From assembly GCA_913031145.1 (NCBI GenBank), contig CAJWCO010000024.1, forward strand, positions 1-37,656: DNA of 37,656 nucleotides, read 5' to 3'. The position numbers were made by a program, and so were the translations under genes. Shown piece after piece: positions 8,240-15,887 of this stretch (positions are counted from its first letter, which is position 1; every line of letters starts with the position of its first letter). This DNA comes from an uncultured Cellvibrionales bacterium (lineage in GTDB: Bacteria > Pseudomonadota > Gammaproteobacteria > Pseudomonadales > Porticoccaceae). The notes below the pieces were generated by a model. That model searched no databases. It had not been told where the DNA came from and saw only the letters and a list, made by a program, of their open reading frames with translations.

Positions 8240-8944
8240 ATGAAGAACTTTGAGGCATTAAGCCCGTCGAAGCACCGAGACGTGCGGATCATGGTTGATT
8301 ATATTGATCAACCCGATGCTCAGACAAACTCGGTGCCTATTTTAGTTTCAGAGCTGCTTTTGTGTGGCGCAAATTATCCGCTTTTTTTGATTAAAAATTC
8401 GGATAATGGCGAGTTCATGTGCTGTGCATTGTTGGGTTTTGCCGAGAATGAAAACCTTTTTTTGCACGATGGCCAGTGGAGTGCAACGCATATTCCTTTG
8501 ACGTTTTCGCGCAAGCCGTTCCACATGACGCAAGAAAGTAACTTGGTTTACATCGACATTGACAACCCATGGGTTAATCGCGATCGCGGTGAGCGTTTGT
8601 TTCTTGATAACGGCGAGTTCGCGCCGTATATGACAGAGGTGATACGTAAGTTAGAGCGTATTGCTATTGGCATGGACGAAACGCAGGCATTTATTCGCGT
8701 TTTAGCGAAGCACGATTTAATTGAGCCGGTAAAACTGGATGTTACCTTTGACAATGATCTGTCTGAAAAGCTCAATGGCCTGTATACGATCAAGAAGCAG
8801 GGAATCAGCGACTTGTCGAACACAGAACTGCAGCAGCTGCATCAAACGGGGGCTCTTGAAGGGGCTTACATCATGTTGCACTCTCTTGAAAATGTAAAAG
8901 CACTGGCAAAATTGAAAAATAAACGGCTTCGAGTATCAATTTAA
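8240..8944 (+). CDS. SapC family protein
   Basis: This 234-residue soluble protein matches the SapC family (PF07277) by overall pattern: an N-terminal VPILVSELLLCGANYPLFL segment (yPlvi-like), CCALLGFAENENLFLHDGQW, an IPLTFSRKPFHM stretch and a C-terminal helical part with TLQQLHQ-type spacing. No signal peptide or membrane helix is seen. SapC was named from a Campylobacter surface-layer gene cluster, but its biochemical role is unknown; in proteobacteria it recurs beside halogenase-like proteins and TonB receptors. It begins 2 bp after the halogenase-like stop, implying translational coupling and a shared function. Family assignment is fairly safe; any activity is not. Confidence 0.8.
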   Translation: MKNFEALSPSKHRDVRIMVDYIDQPDAQTNSVPILVSELLLCGANYPLFLIKNSDNGEFMCCALLGFAENENLFLHDGQWSATHIPLTFSRKPFHMTQESNLVYIDIDNPWVNRDRGERLFLDNGEFAPYMTEVIRKLERIAIGMDETQAFIRVLAKHDLIEPVKLDVTFDNDLSEKLNGLYTIKKQGISDLSNTELQQLHQTGALEGAYIMLHSLENVKALAKLKNKRLRVSI

Positions 8945-8946
8945 TA

Positions 8947-8966
8947 ACCGTTTTCGGTCGCTTTTT
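8947..8966 (+). terminator. Weak intrinsic terminator candidate after SapC
   Basis: A short ACCG-TTTT-CGGT hairpin is followed by CGCTTTTT, directly behind the SapC stop codon. The stem is only 4 bp, so this is a weak candidate; it sits at the expected operon end. Confidence 0.35.
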
Positions 8967-9192
8967 AGTCACACTTCTATAAACCTTCGCGTGACGTAGA
9001 CCATAAATCTGCGGCCGATTTCGAGCGCTCTACAGTGACCGATTCAGCCGCGATGTTGCCGCGGCAGCGTCTGGCGGATTGCATATCTTTAGTGTAATGT
9101 TGCGACCTGTTAAATGGTGCGTTTTTTTCTCAGCTAAATCATGCTTACTCGCTCAGGCATATCCTTGCCAGCGACTCAAATAGGACCCTTGT

Positions 9193-10152
9193 ATGTCACT
9201 TCCTCACATTTTGTCATCACGCTTGAAACTACCTGTGGTAGCAGCACCGCTCTTCATTATTTCAAATCCGGACCTTGTGATCGCTCAATGCAAGGCAGGG
9301 GTCGTGGGTTCTTTTCCGGCGCTGAATGCGCGGCCTGCAGAGGAGCTGGATAGATGGTTAGATAAAATTACCACGGAACTTGCCGATTACGACGCGAAAA
9401 ACCCTGATAATCCTTCTGCACCTTTTGCCGTGAATCAAATTGTGCATGCGTCCAATGACAGGCTGCAGCATGATGTAGAAATGTGTGTTAAATGGAAGGT
9501 TCCAATTGTTATTACCTCTTTGGGCGCCAAGGAATTTGTCAATGAAGCAGCACATTCTTACGGGGGTATCGTTCTTCACGACATTATTAATAACCGATTT
9601 GCAAAAAAGGCAATATCGAAGGGAGCCGATGGGCTCATTGCGGTAGCGGCGGGTGCTGGTGGTCATGCCGGGGCGCTGTCACCGTTCGCTCTGGTTCAAG
9701 AGATCCGCGAGTGGTTTGATGGCCCTCTACTAATGTCTGGTTCGATAGCAACGGGCGATGCCGTCCTCGCGTGCGAGGCAATGGGCGCAGATCTTGCTTA
9801 TATTGGTTCAGCATTCATCGCAACGGTCGAAGCAAATGCGGAGCAGGCCTATAAGCAAGCGATTGTTGATCATGGCGCAGACGATATTGTGTTGAGTAAC
9901 TTATTTACCGGAGTGCACGGAAATTACTTGAAACCGTCTATTACTGCCGCAGGCCTCGATCCTGATAATCTTCCTGAAAGCGATCCGTCAAAAATGAGTT
10001 TCGGCTCCGGTGGCGAATCAGTTTCCAAGGCATGGAAAGATATTTGGGGCTGCGGTCAAGGTATCGGTGCCGTAAAGTCGGTGCTTACAGCGCACGACCT
10101 TGTAGGCAGGTTAGGAAGGGAGTATCAATCCGCTAAAACGCGTTTGTTATAG
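9193..10152 (+). CDS. Nitronate monooxygenase-like FMN protein
   Basis: This 319-residue TIM-barrel flavoprotein of the nitronate monooxygenase (2-nitropropane dioxygenase, PF03060) family oxidises alkyl nitronates to carbonyl compounds and nitrite in characterised members. The start of the barrel is LKLPVVAAPLFIIS, and the catalytic-His segment is AAGAGGHAG. FMN-phosphate binding segments follow as LLMSGSIATGDAVLACEAMGA and AYIGSAFIAT. The C-terminus contains the conserved FGSGGESVSKAWKDIWGCGQGIG stretch typical of the clade, ending in GxGIG. The start ATG has AGGA about 8 bp upstream. It is a single gene, with a gene-poor stretch behind it. The natural substrate is not known; some relatives are annotated as enoyl reductases. 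Confidence 0.88.
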   Translation: MSLPHILSSRLKLPVVAAPLFIISNPDLVIAQCKAGVVGSFPALNARPAEELDRWLDKITTELADYDAKNPDNPSAPFAVNQIVHASNDRLQHDVEMCVKWKVPIVITSLGAKEFVNEAAHSYGGIVLHDIINNRFAKKAISKGADGLIAVAAGAGGHAGALSPFALVQEIREWFDGPLLMSGSIATGDAVLACEAMGADLAYIGSAFIATVEANAEQAYKQAIVDHGADDIVLSNLFTGVHGNYLKPSITAAGLDPDNLPESDPSKMSFGSGGESVSKAWKDIWGCGQGIGAVKSVLTAHDLVGRLGREYQSAKTRLL

Positions 10153-10966
10153 TGTTTGCAGTCATACGCGAGTCACGCGACTGTAACGCGCTGATTATTG
10201 ACGAGGCGTTCATGCTGTAAGCGATTGGCTTGAAAAATGAAAAAAGTGGCTTGTGGCGGAGCCTGTATCAATTGTGAAAACGGTATAAGTTGCGTTATTA
10301 GAACAGTTCATGGCATTAAGCAGATAGAATAATGAAGATATAAAAAGACAGTTGCGCTTAACGCTATTATTTGCGTAACACGACGACAGCAGAGCCCCGA
10401 CCTTTGCCTGCTCATATTGCTGTCGCCATCGCGTGTTAGCGAGTGCAGAGACAGAGTCCGACTGATTTATCGCTTTACACGTGGAAAGTTCTAGCTGATG
10501 AAACGCTTTAAACGGTAAATTGCTTTCCAGTCGTGTCGGCAGAGGTACGACATTGAACTTTTTTGACATTACCCAATGGTTAAAAGTCTGGGCTGGTAGG
10601 GGCGCTTTATTAACTAAGCGGCTCAGTCTGGGCCGACATGGAGTCATCGAGGCGCTGTCTGCTAATCATGGTCACGGGTTACGGCAATAATAGCTTCCTT
10701 AAAGTGCGTCGTGCAGACAAGCGGTTATGTTTGTAAGCCGTGTTAGACCACCATTGTAGTTTAGGGAGCGTTTCGTCGATGGATGGATTAGCGCACTCAA
10801 CTAAGATGAGCATTGACACATCCCTGATGGCATGTCGGATCACATTTAAAGCGTCATTTTGGCTCAATCAAATCGGACACTGTTTGCCGTTCGCAAATTT
10901 TTCTTTTCAGGGTTTCATTTTCGCGAAAGAAAGGGCATCATCAAAAGCTAAATTCAGGGGGTGCGA
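10153..10966. other. Gene-poor stretch, 814 bp
   Basis: No gene I would defend. A 145-codon minus-strand frame (10210-10647) has no recognisable motif and a composition unlike neighbouring proteins. A plus-strand open frame of 62 codons (10502-10690) has no ATG, although its translation WLKVWAGRGALLTKRLSLGR is helix-turn-helix-like and may be a remnant. Immediately after the nitronate monooxygenase stop, CAGTC (10159-10163) and GACTG (10179-10183) flank several CGCG tetramers, a possible structured 3' end. The Shine-Dalgarno AGGGGG at 10956-10961 belongs to the next gene. Confidence 0.5.
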
Positions 10967-11356
10967 ATGCGGTATCTTTTCATAGCATTGTGCGTTTTTT
11001 CCGCACATGTGGGAGCAAAGACGGCAGAATTAGAGTGCCTAACGGAGCGGACGTTTGATGCGGAAGATTACGGCGTTACGGGTGACCCGTCAGGGGATAA
11101 TTTTCAGTCCTTTAATCTGTCTATCGATATGGAATACGCGAAAGCAGCAATGCAGGGTAGGACATACAGAGATGTCGTCTTGTCGCCGACCGTAGTGATG
11201 ATGGAACATGTCGAAGGGCCGGGCAGTGATGGCAAGATTTACTTAAACACAACAGAGGTCGACCGCGATACATTGAAGGTCTCAACGGCGCTATTTATGG
11301 ACAACAGGGAATATAAGCGTTGGTCTGGAGCATGTGCACTGGTAGCTGATGAATAA
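10967..11356 (+). CDS. Small secreted hypothetical protein
   Basis: A 129-residue protein of unknown function. Residues 1-17 (MRYLFIALCVFSAHVGA) form a Sec signal peptide with an AxA-like VGA cleavage site. The mature part has two Cys, at about 24 and 123, that could form a disulfide. The region VVLSPTVVMMEHVEG and KIYLNTTEVDRDTLKVSTALFMDN predicts beta strands, compatible with a small periplasmic beta protein. I chose the ATG at 10967 because AGGGGG (10956-10961) lies 5 bp before it; the GTG at 10961 overlaps that Shine-Dalgarno. It is not clearly in an operon. No family recognised. Confidence 0.7.
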   Translation: MRYLFIALCVFSAHVGAKTAELECLTERTFDAEDYGVTGDPSGDNFQSFNLSIDMEYAKAAMQGRTYRDVVLSPTVVMMEHVEGPGSDGKIYLNTTEVDRDTLKVSTALFMDNREYKRWSGACALVADE

Positions 11357-11461
11357 GTTTGCCTACAGCGGCTGGGGAAAAGCCCTTTAGAATGCTTCTG
11401 TGTTCTCAGCGCCGCATTCTTGCTCTACCGCCATCGCCATGTGTTTTATCGCCGGTGGGTG

Positions 11462-11788
11462 CTAGCGTGATGCCCGTTGTTGTTCTCGGGCGACTTTTAA
11501 TTGTGCAATGACCTCTGCACTGAGGCGAAGCACGGTCTTGCTCTTCTTGAGCGCAGACGTTTGGTATTTTATGGCGTTGTTGTCTCTTAAAAACGCGCAA
11601 TACTGGCTGAAGGCCGCTTTGCGAGGCCTGTTGAAGCGGATTGCATCGTACGTATCATCAATACCGTTGTCTGCATCTTCTTCGCCAAAAGACTCCAGTC
11701 TCAGCAGGACTTCAAAGCCGTAAGGTTTAGAGAGAAAGTGGCAAAGTTCGTGGCTGTTCCCGCACTGGGTGATAAATTCAATGTTCAT
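11462..11788 (-). CDS. Hypothetical protein, 108 aa
   Basis: No family recognised. The frame is ATG-initiated, and its composition is protein-like: an N-terminal part with Cys and His (CGNSHELCHFL), an acidic centre (ESFGEEDADNGIDD), an AFSQYCAFLRDNNA helix and a basic C-terminal helix ending REQQRASR. No signal peptide or membrane helix. A weak purine-rich stretch (AAAGAGA) precedes the start, and an 11-bp palindrome GTTAC-A-GTAAC lies at 11812-11822, 24 bp upstream of the start, a possible operator. It stands alone on the minus strand. It could be a real orphan gene or a fortuitous frame; the lack of any competing longer frame slightly favours real. Confidence 0.5.
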   Translation of the reverse strand: MNIEFITQCGNSHELCHFLSKPYGFEVLLRLESFGEEDADNGIDDTYDAIRFNRPRKAAFSQYCAFLRDNNAIKYQTSALKKSKTVLRLSAEVIAQLKVAREQQRASR

Positions 11789-12208
11789 AACGTGAATGTC
11801 TCTTTGGGTGTGTTACAGTAACAAGTCGCTTACACGTGGCAGCTATATCGAAACGGCTTTCTATCGCAGTTATTTATTAATCCTATAGTTTACACAAAGT
11901 TATGCTTCGAGTTAAGTCGTTATTTGAACAAATTTTAAAAACTTTACCATTCATTGCCATGGCGACCTATCAGCCCCCGTTTGCTCCGATGGGACACATC
12001 ATTCGAAGTTTTCCCATCTGCGTGCGCGTAACAAATGCCGCCTCCCAAGGTTGGCATTTTTGCTGAAGCTGTTATGCTAAGCCTCATAGGTGAAAAGGCC
12101 CTACATTGCGAGAGGTGAGGACCTCTTAACCCGCGCGGCTTGAACAAAACCCTCGTTTTTACGTAACAAGCATTCAACGGGTTCACCCTTTAAAAAAGGA
12201 AAATTCTG
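11789..12208. promoter_or_regulatory. 420-bp divergent intergenic region
   Basis: Lies between the minus-strand hypothetical gene and the plus-strand SWIM protein, so it must hold promoters for both. GTTACAGTAAC at 11812-11822 is an operator-like palindrome near the minus-strand gene. On the plus strand TTTACA, 17 bp, then TTAAGT (about 11890-11918) is a loose -35/-10 pair. AAAGGA directly before 12209 serves as Shine-Dalgarno of the SWIM gene. Nothing coding seen. Confidence 0.35.
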
Positions 12209-12577
12209 ATGTCCGAAATGAGCAAAACGAAAACGTACCGTGTTGAAGGTGCAGCAGGGGCGTCTTATACCGTTAAAATATCTAGAATTGGCGATGCCCT
12301 CCGAGTGAAATGTGATTGTCCTGCGGGCGCTTATATGGATCCCTGCGAGCATTGGAAATCTCTATTCACGGGTGAAGACCAAAATTATGTGGGTTTGTCC
12401 GATGAAGACATCCTTGAAATTCAGGGGTGGTTAGACGAAAGTGATTTAGACGAAGCACTACAGAATCTGTTGTATTTTGAAAGTCATGAAAAGAATATGC
12501 ATGAAAATCTTGCTCGTCAAAAGCGCGCCTTACGTGGGAGGGTGATTGACGTCCTCATTTCAGAGCCGCAGGCTTGA
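12209..12577 (+). CDS. Stand-alone SWIM zinc-finger protein
   Basis: A 122-residue protein whose first half is a SWIM-type zinc finger: Cys35-x-Cys37-x8-Cys46-x-His48 (CDCPAGAYMDPCEH), preceded by beta strands TYRVEG and SYTVKISR, as in SWIM domains (PF04434). The second half is an acidic helix-rich segment (DEDILEIQGWLDESDLDEALQNLLYFESHEKN) followed by a basic tail. SWIM domains usually sit inside larger proteins, for example MuDR-type transposases, SNF2 ATPases and Zn ribbons of recombination factors. Here the domain is alone, so it may act as a small DNA- or protein-binding adaptor. Start ATG with AAGGA about 9 bp upstream. The gene may be co-transcribed with the broken frame 21 bp downstream. 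Function unknown. Confidence 0.75.
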   Translation: MSEMSKTKTYRVEGAAGASYTVKISRIGDALRVKCDCPAGAYMDPCEHWKSLFTGEDQNYVGLSDEDILEIQGWLDESDLDEALQNLLYFESHEKNMHENLARQKRALRGRVIDVLISEPQA

Positions 12578-12598
12578 ACCTTGGGGTAGCGGTTGGTA

Positions 12599-12878
12599 AT
12601 GGCTAGCGCGCTCAGCGAGTTAAAACGCCAAATGGAAGCACTTTTTGGACGATTCGGCCATTGCGGACTTAGCATCTTGGGCGGCTTCTAGTGTTGGGCC
12701 CATGCCGCCCATTGAATCTGCAGAACATAGCCTTTTAACACCAACACTCGCGAGCAGTTTATCGCTGGAAAATAGGTTGGGTCAATGTCGCGGTACGTGG
12801 CGTATTCTTGTCTGTAAACTCGTTACGGCTATCCCTCTGAAGCGTCGCACGGGCGCTGTCAAGACTCATCTGGGCTAG
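12599..12878 (+). pseudogene. Short ORF apparently frameshifted in a T5 run
   Basis: An ATG frame reads MASALSELKRQMEALF and then drifts out at the TTTTT run at 12643-12647 and stops at 12689-12691. Removing one T joins it to the other frame, giving LDDSAIADLASWAASS and continuing to a stop at 12876-12878. The joined product would be about 93 residues with a helical, protein-like composition at the front. It lies 21 bp after the SWIM gene. Either a real frameshift (decayed gene), a sequencing error in a homopolymer, or a coincidental pair of frames. No family recognised. Confidence 0.33.
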
Positions 12879-13182
12879 GTTTTTTCTGCCGCTTGGAGCA
12901 AAGCGCTCGTAGTTCGGACGGTATGTTGACATAATGCTTGCATGATCATTTCTTGTTTTGGCGTGTGGCGATGACGTCGGCGCTAAGGACGTTCACGGAT
13001 ATTAAAGGTTAACGCGTGGTGGTTGACTAAGCCTTACGTGTGGGTTACCGGTAGCCCGATGAGCGTTTTTAGTGTGATGGCGGGGTATCTAGCATGCGGG
13101 CTTGCTGGGTTGCCTCATTAGATCAAAGGGTCTGAAAGCAGAACAGCATGGATTTGCAGATAACAATCACTGAGGGGCTTGC
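12879..13182. promoter_or_regulatory. 304-bp upstream region of the acyl-CoA synthetase
   Basis: No gene. It should contain the promoter for the FATP-type synthetase, but no convincing -35/-10 pair was found. A strong Shine-Dalgarno GAGGGG ends 6 bp before the ATG at 13183. Confidence 0.4.
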
Positions 13183-14985
13183 ATGACGGGGATAAAAGAA
13201 CGTTTACGAATTATTTTTGATGTGCTCAGAATGCTACCCGCTATCGCGGTAAAACCGCCAAAGCTAGAGGCCGCTGTGTCGATAGGTGGTATTTTTGAAG
13301 CGACCGCAGCGCGCTATCAAAACCGCACAATGCTTTTCTTTGAGGATCGAGAAATCACGTGGGGTGAGTTGAACTCTCTTGCTAATCGTATGGCGCGAGC
13401 GCTACAAGATTGTGGTGTGCGGCGAGGCGATTGTGTGGCATTAATCATGGAAAACCGCGTCGAAATGGTGGCATACATTATTGCGATGCAAAAATTGGGG
13501 GTTGTCGCGGCACTATTAAATCCTGCTTTAGGAGGCAAGCAACTCATACACTGTTTAAAGACAGCAACGGCAAGTAAGTGCATTGTTGGCGAGGAAGTGT
13601 TTGAAAATCTCGATGCGATACGTGGAGAGATTATGTTGCGTGATGAGGATATCTTGTGGGTCGCGGATATAGGATTAGAGTCGCCGCCAGCGGGGACGCG
13701 CGACGCCATGGGTGCATTGAAGAATTATGCCTCGCATAACTTACAAGATACGCGCAGTATTTTGGCGGGAGCCACGGCGTTTTACATTTTCACATCGGGA
13801 ACTACAGGATTACCCAAAGCGGCAAAAGTGACGCATCGCCGATGGGTTTCAGGCGCTTATCCTTACAGTAAAGTGGGCTGTCGTGCGAAAGCCAGCGACC
13901 GATTTTACATCTGTCTTCCGTTGTACCACGGGACAGGTCTTATTTGCGGTCTTGGAAGTTGTTTATATTCAGGGTCTGCAATTGTTTTGCGCCGCAGGTT
14001 TTCTGTGTCGCAGTTTTGGCCGGATGTGCAACGGTACAAAGTTACTAATTTTATCTATGTGGGTGAGTTGTGTCGGTATCTTTTAGCGCAACCTCGGTGC
14101 TCAGAGGAAGTTAATAATACGTTGGAGCGAGTTTTCGGTAATGGGTTACGTCCCGACATATGGCAAGAATTCAAGCGTCGTTTTGGCATTTCGCGAGTTT
14201 GCGAATTTTACGGGGCTAGCGAGGGTAATATCGGTTTTTTAAATGCGCTTAACAAAGATTGCACCATAGGCCTATGCTCGGGCAATATCGTTTTGGTTGA
14301 ATATGATGTAGACGCCGATGAAATCGTGAGAAACGCCGACGGGAAGATGGTTGAGGTCCCTGTTGGGCAACCAGGCTTGTTACTGGGCGAGGTTGACGAT
14401 CGCTATCGTTTTGACGGTTACACCGATACGCAGGCGTCAGAACAGAAGATGCTTCGTGATGTGATTAAACCGGGCGACGTGTGGTTTAACACTGGCGATC
14501 TAATTCGGCAGATAGACGTTGGGTTCGCTTTGGGTATTCCACATTACCAATTTGTCGATCGAGTTGGCGATACATTTCGTTGGCGTTCTGAAAATGTATC
14601 CACCAACGAGGTGGGTGAAATATTGAATGCGCATCCCGCTATTGAGTCGGCCAATGTTTATGGGGTTGATGTGTACGGAGCCGACGGTAAGGCGGGTATG
14701 GTTGCGCTGGTTCTGCGTGAAGGCGAGTTATTTGACAGTGCGTCATTCTCGATTTACGTTAACGATACGTTGCCCGCATTTGCTCGGCCGGTGTTTGTGC
14801 GCGTGCAAAAGGAAGCGGTGACAACAGGAACTTTTAAACTCGTCAAAGGAGACTTGCGGCGCGAAGCGTACCACATTGATCAGTTTAATGATCAGGTCTA
14901 CTTTATGCCGCCTAGAGGCGACCATTATCGTCGTCTTAGTCGTGAAAGTTATGATGAGGTAGTGTCTGGAGTAGCGGGTTATTAA
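13183..14985 (+). CDS. FATP/VLACS-type long-chain acyl-CoA synthetase
   Basis: This 600-residue AMP-forming acyl-CoA synthetase (adenylate-forming superfamily, PF00501) activates long or very long chain fatty acids with ATP and CoA. The P-loop YIFTSGTTGLPKAAKVTH lies near residues 200-217, the GASEGN motif around 343, NTGDL around 435, and RVGDTFRWRSENVSTNEV at about 459-477. The last is the signature of fatty-acid transport protein/very-long-chain acyl-CoA synthetases (SLC27-like), which distinguishes it from FadD. A hydrophobic stretch (RMLPAIAVK) near residue 18 may aid membrane association. The start has Shine-Dalgarno GAGGGG 5 bp upstream. It precedes the dienoyl-CoA isomerase by 54 bp, consistent with a fatty-acid activation and oxidation unit that would take acids made by the nearby AlkB pathway. 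Confidence 0.9.
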   Translation: MTGIKERLRIIFDVLRMLPAIAVKPPKLEAAVSIGGIFEATAARYQNRTMLFFEDREITWGELNSLANRMARALQDCGVRRGDCVALIMENRVEMVAYIIAMQKLGVVAALLNPALGGKQLIHCLKTATASKCIVGEEVFENLDAIRGEIMLRDEDILWVADIGLESPPAGTRDAMGALKNYASHNLQDTRSILAGATAFYIFTSGTTGLPKAAKVTHRRWVSGAYPYSKVGCRAKASDRFYICLPLYHGTGLICGLGSCLYSGSAIVLRRRFSVSQFWPDVQRYKVTNFIYVGELCRYLLAQPRCSEEVNNTLERVFGNGLRPDIWQEFKRRFGISRVCEFYGASEGNIGFLNALNKDCTIGLCSGNIVLVEYDVDADEIVRNADGKMVEVPVGQPGLLLGEVDDRYRFDGYTDTQASEQKMLRDVIKPGDVWFNTGDLIRQIDVGFALGIPHYQFVDRVGDTFRWRSENVSTNEVGEILNAHPAIESANVYGVDVYGADGKAGMVALVLREGELFDSASFSIYVNDTLPAFARPVFVRVQKEAVTTGTFKLVKGDLRREAYHIDQFNDQVYFMPPRGDHYRRLSRESYDEVVSGVAGY

Positions 14986-15039
14986 GCTAGTTTTACGGAA
15001 AATTAAAATTAAATTAAATATTTAAAACAAAGGCTTAAA

Positions 15040-15864
15040 ATGTTTACTTCTAGTGTTTTATCGATTGAAAGGGTGGGTCCAGTGGGTTTGATATGGCTTG
15101 ATCGAGCGGCCAAATATAATGCCCTGTCAACCGAGCTATGGAGCGCTATTCCAAATGCGATCGCCGAACTAACTGGGGACGCAACGATCAAAGCAATTGT
15201 ACTCGCGGGTCGCGGTAAGCACTTTTGTGTTGGCATTGATTTGATGGAAAATGTTATCGGGTCTGAAGAACCGCGATCGGGCTCCTCTGAAGCGATTGAA
15301 AACCTCAGAAAACTCGAGAATACAGGAAATTTTCAGGCGGCAATATCGTCACTAGCCGATAGCGCTTTACCGGTCATTGCGGTGGTTCATGGACATTGCT
15401 TGGGTGCTGGTATCGATTTGATCAGTGCTTGCGATATTAGGGTTTGCAGTGCGGATGCGAATTTTAGTGTCCGCGAAACACGCATTGGGATTGTAGCGGA
15501 TGTGGGGACATTACAGCGGTTGCCAAAAATCGTAAGTGCCGGGCATGTGGCAGAACTCGCTTACACCGGAAAAGATATTGATGCGCGGCGTGCCGAAAAA
15601 ATCGGTTTGGTAAATGACTCATACGACTCGTTCGATAATGCGTTTGCCGCGGGCATGGCATTAGCGCACGATATTTCTGCAAATTCTACGTTGGCAGTCC
15701 GCGGCACCAAATTTATGCTGCGAAAAAGCGAAAATTTAAGCACCGACCAGAGCCTGACGCTAAACGCCATGTTCACATTACTTACCAGTCTTAAATCGAA
15801 TGATTTGAAAGAATCAATTGACGCATTTATGAGTCGTCGGCCCCCTAACTACACGGGGAGCTGA
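15040..15864 (+). CDS. Delta3,5-delta2,4-dienoyl-CoA isomerase (ECH1-like crotonase)
   Basis: A 274-residue crotonase-fold protein. It most resembles dienoyl-CoA isomerase, which shifts double bonds in odd-position unsaturated fatty acyl-CoAs. The oxyanion-hole segments are HFCVGIDLM near 61-69 and HGHCLGAGIDL near 117-127. The three catalytic acids of rat ECH1 (Asp176, Glu196, Asp204) are matched in identity and spacing by Asp126, Glu146 and Asp154, in GIDLIS, SVRET and VADVG. VADVGTLQRLPK is an ECH1 hallmark. It lies 54 bp after the FATP-type synthetase, with an A/T-rich spacer, and converges with the PQQ dehydrogenase across 23 bp. A generic enoyl-CoA hydratase would need Glu pairs differently placed, so isomerase is favoured. 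Confidence 0.88.
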   Translation: MFTSSVLSIERVGPVGLIWLDRAAKYNALSTELWSAIPNAIAELTGDATIKAIVLAGRGKHFCVGIDLMENVIGSEEPRSGSSEAIENLRKLENTGNFQAAISSLADSALPVIAVVHGHCLGAGIDLISACDIRVCSADANFSVRETRIGIVADVGTLQRLPKIVSAGHVAELAYTGKDIDARRAEKIGLVNDSYDSFDNAFAAGMALAHDISANSTLAVRGTKFMLRKSENLSTDQSLTLNAMFTLLTSLKSNDLKESIDAFMSRRPPNYTGS

Positions 15865-15887
15865 GCCTTGCTTAGGTCGCACTGTGG

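Noticed and set aside
10210-10647. 145-codon minus-strand frame behind the nitronate monooxygenase
   Set aside because: No recognisable domain, odd Ser/Asn/Cys-rich composition, no start signal; probable chance frame.
10502-10690. Helix-turn-helix-like plus-strand open frame
   Set aside because: No ATG, only TTG codons, and only 62 codons; kept as a remark on the gap, not called a gene.
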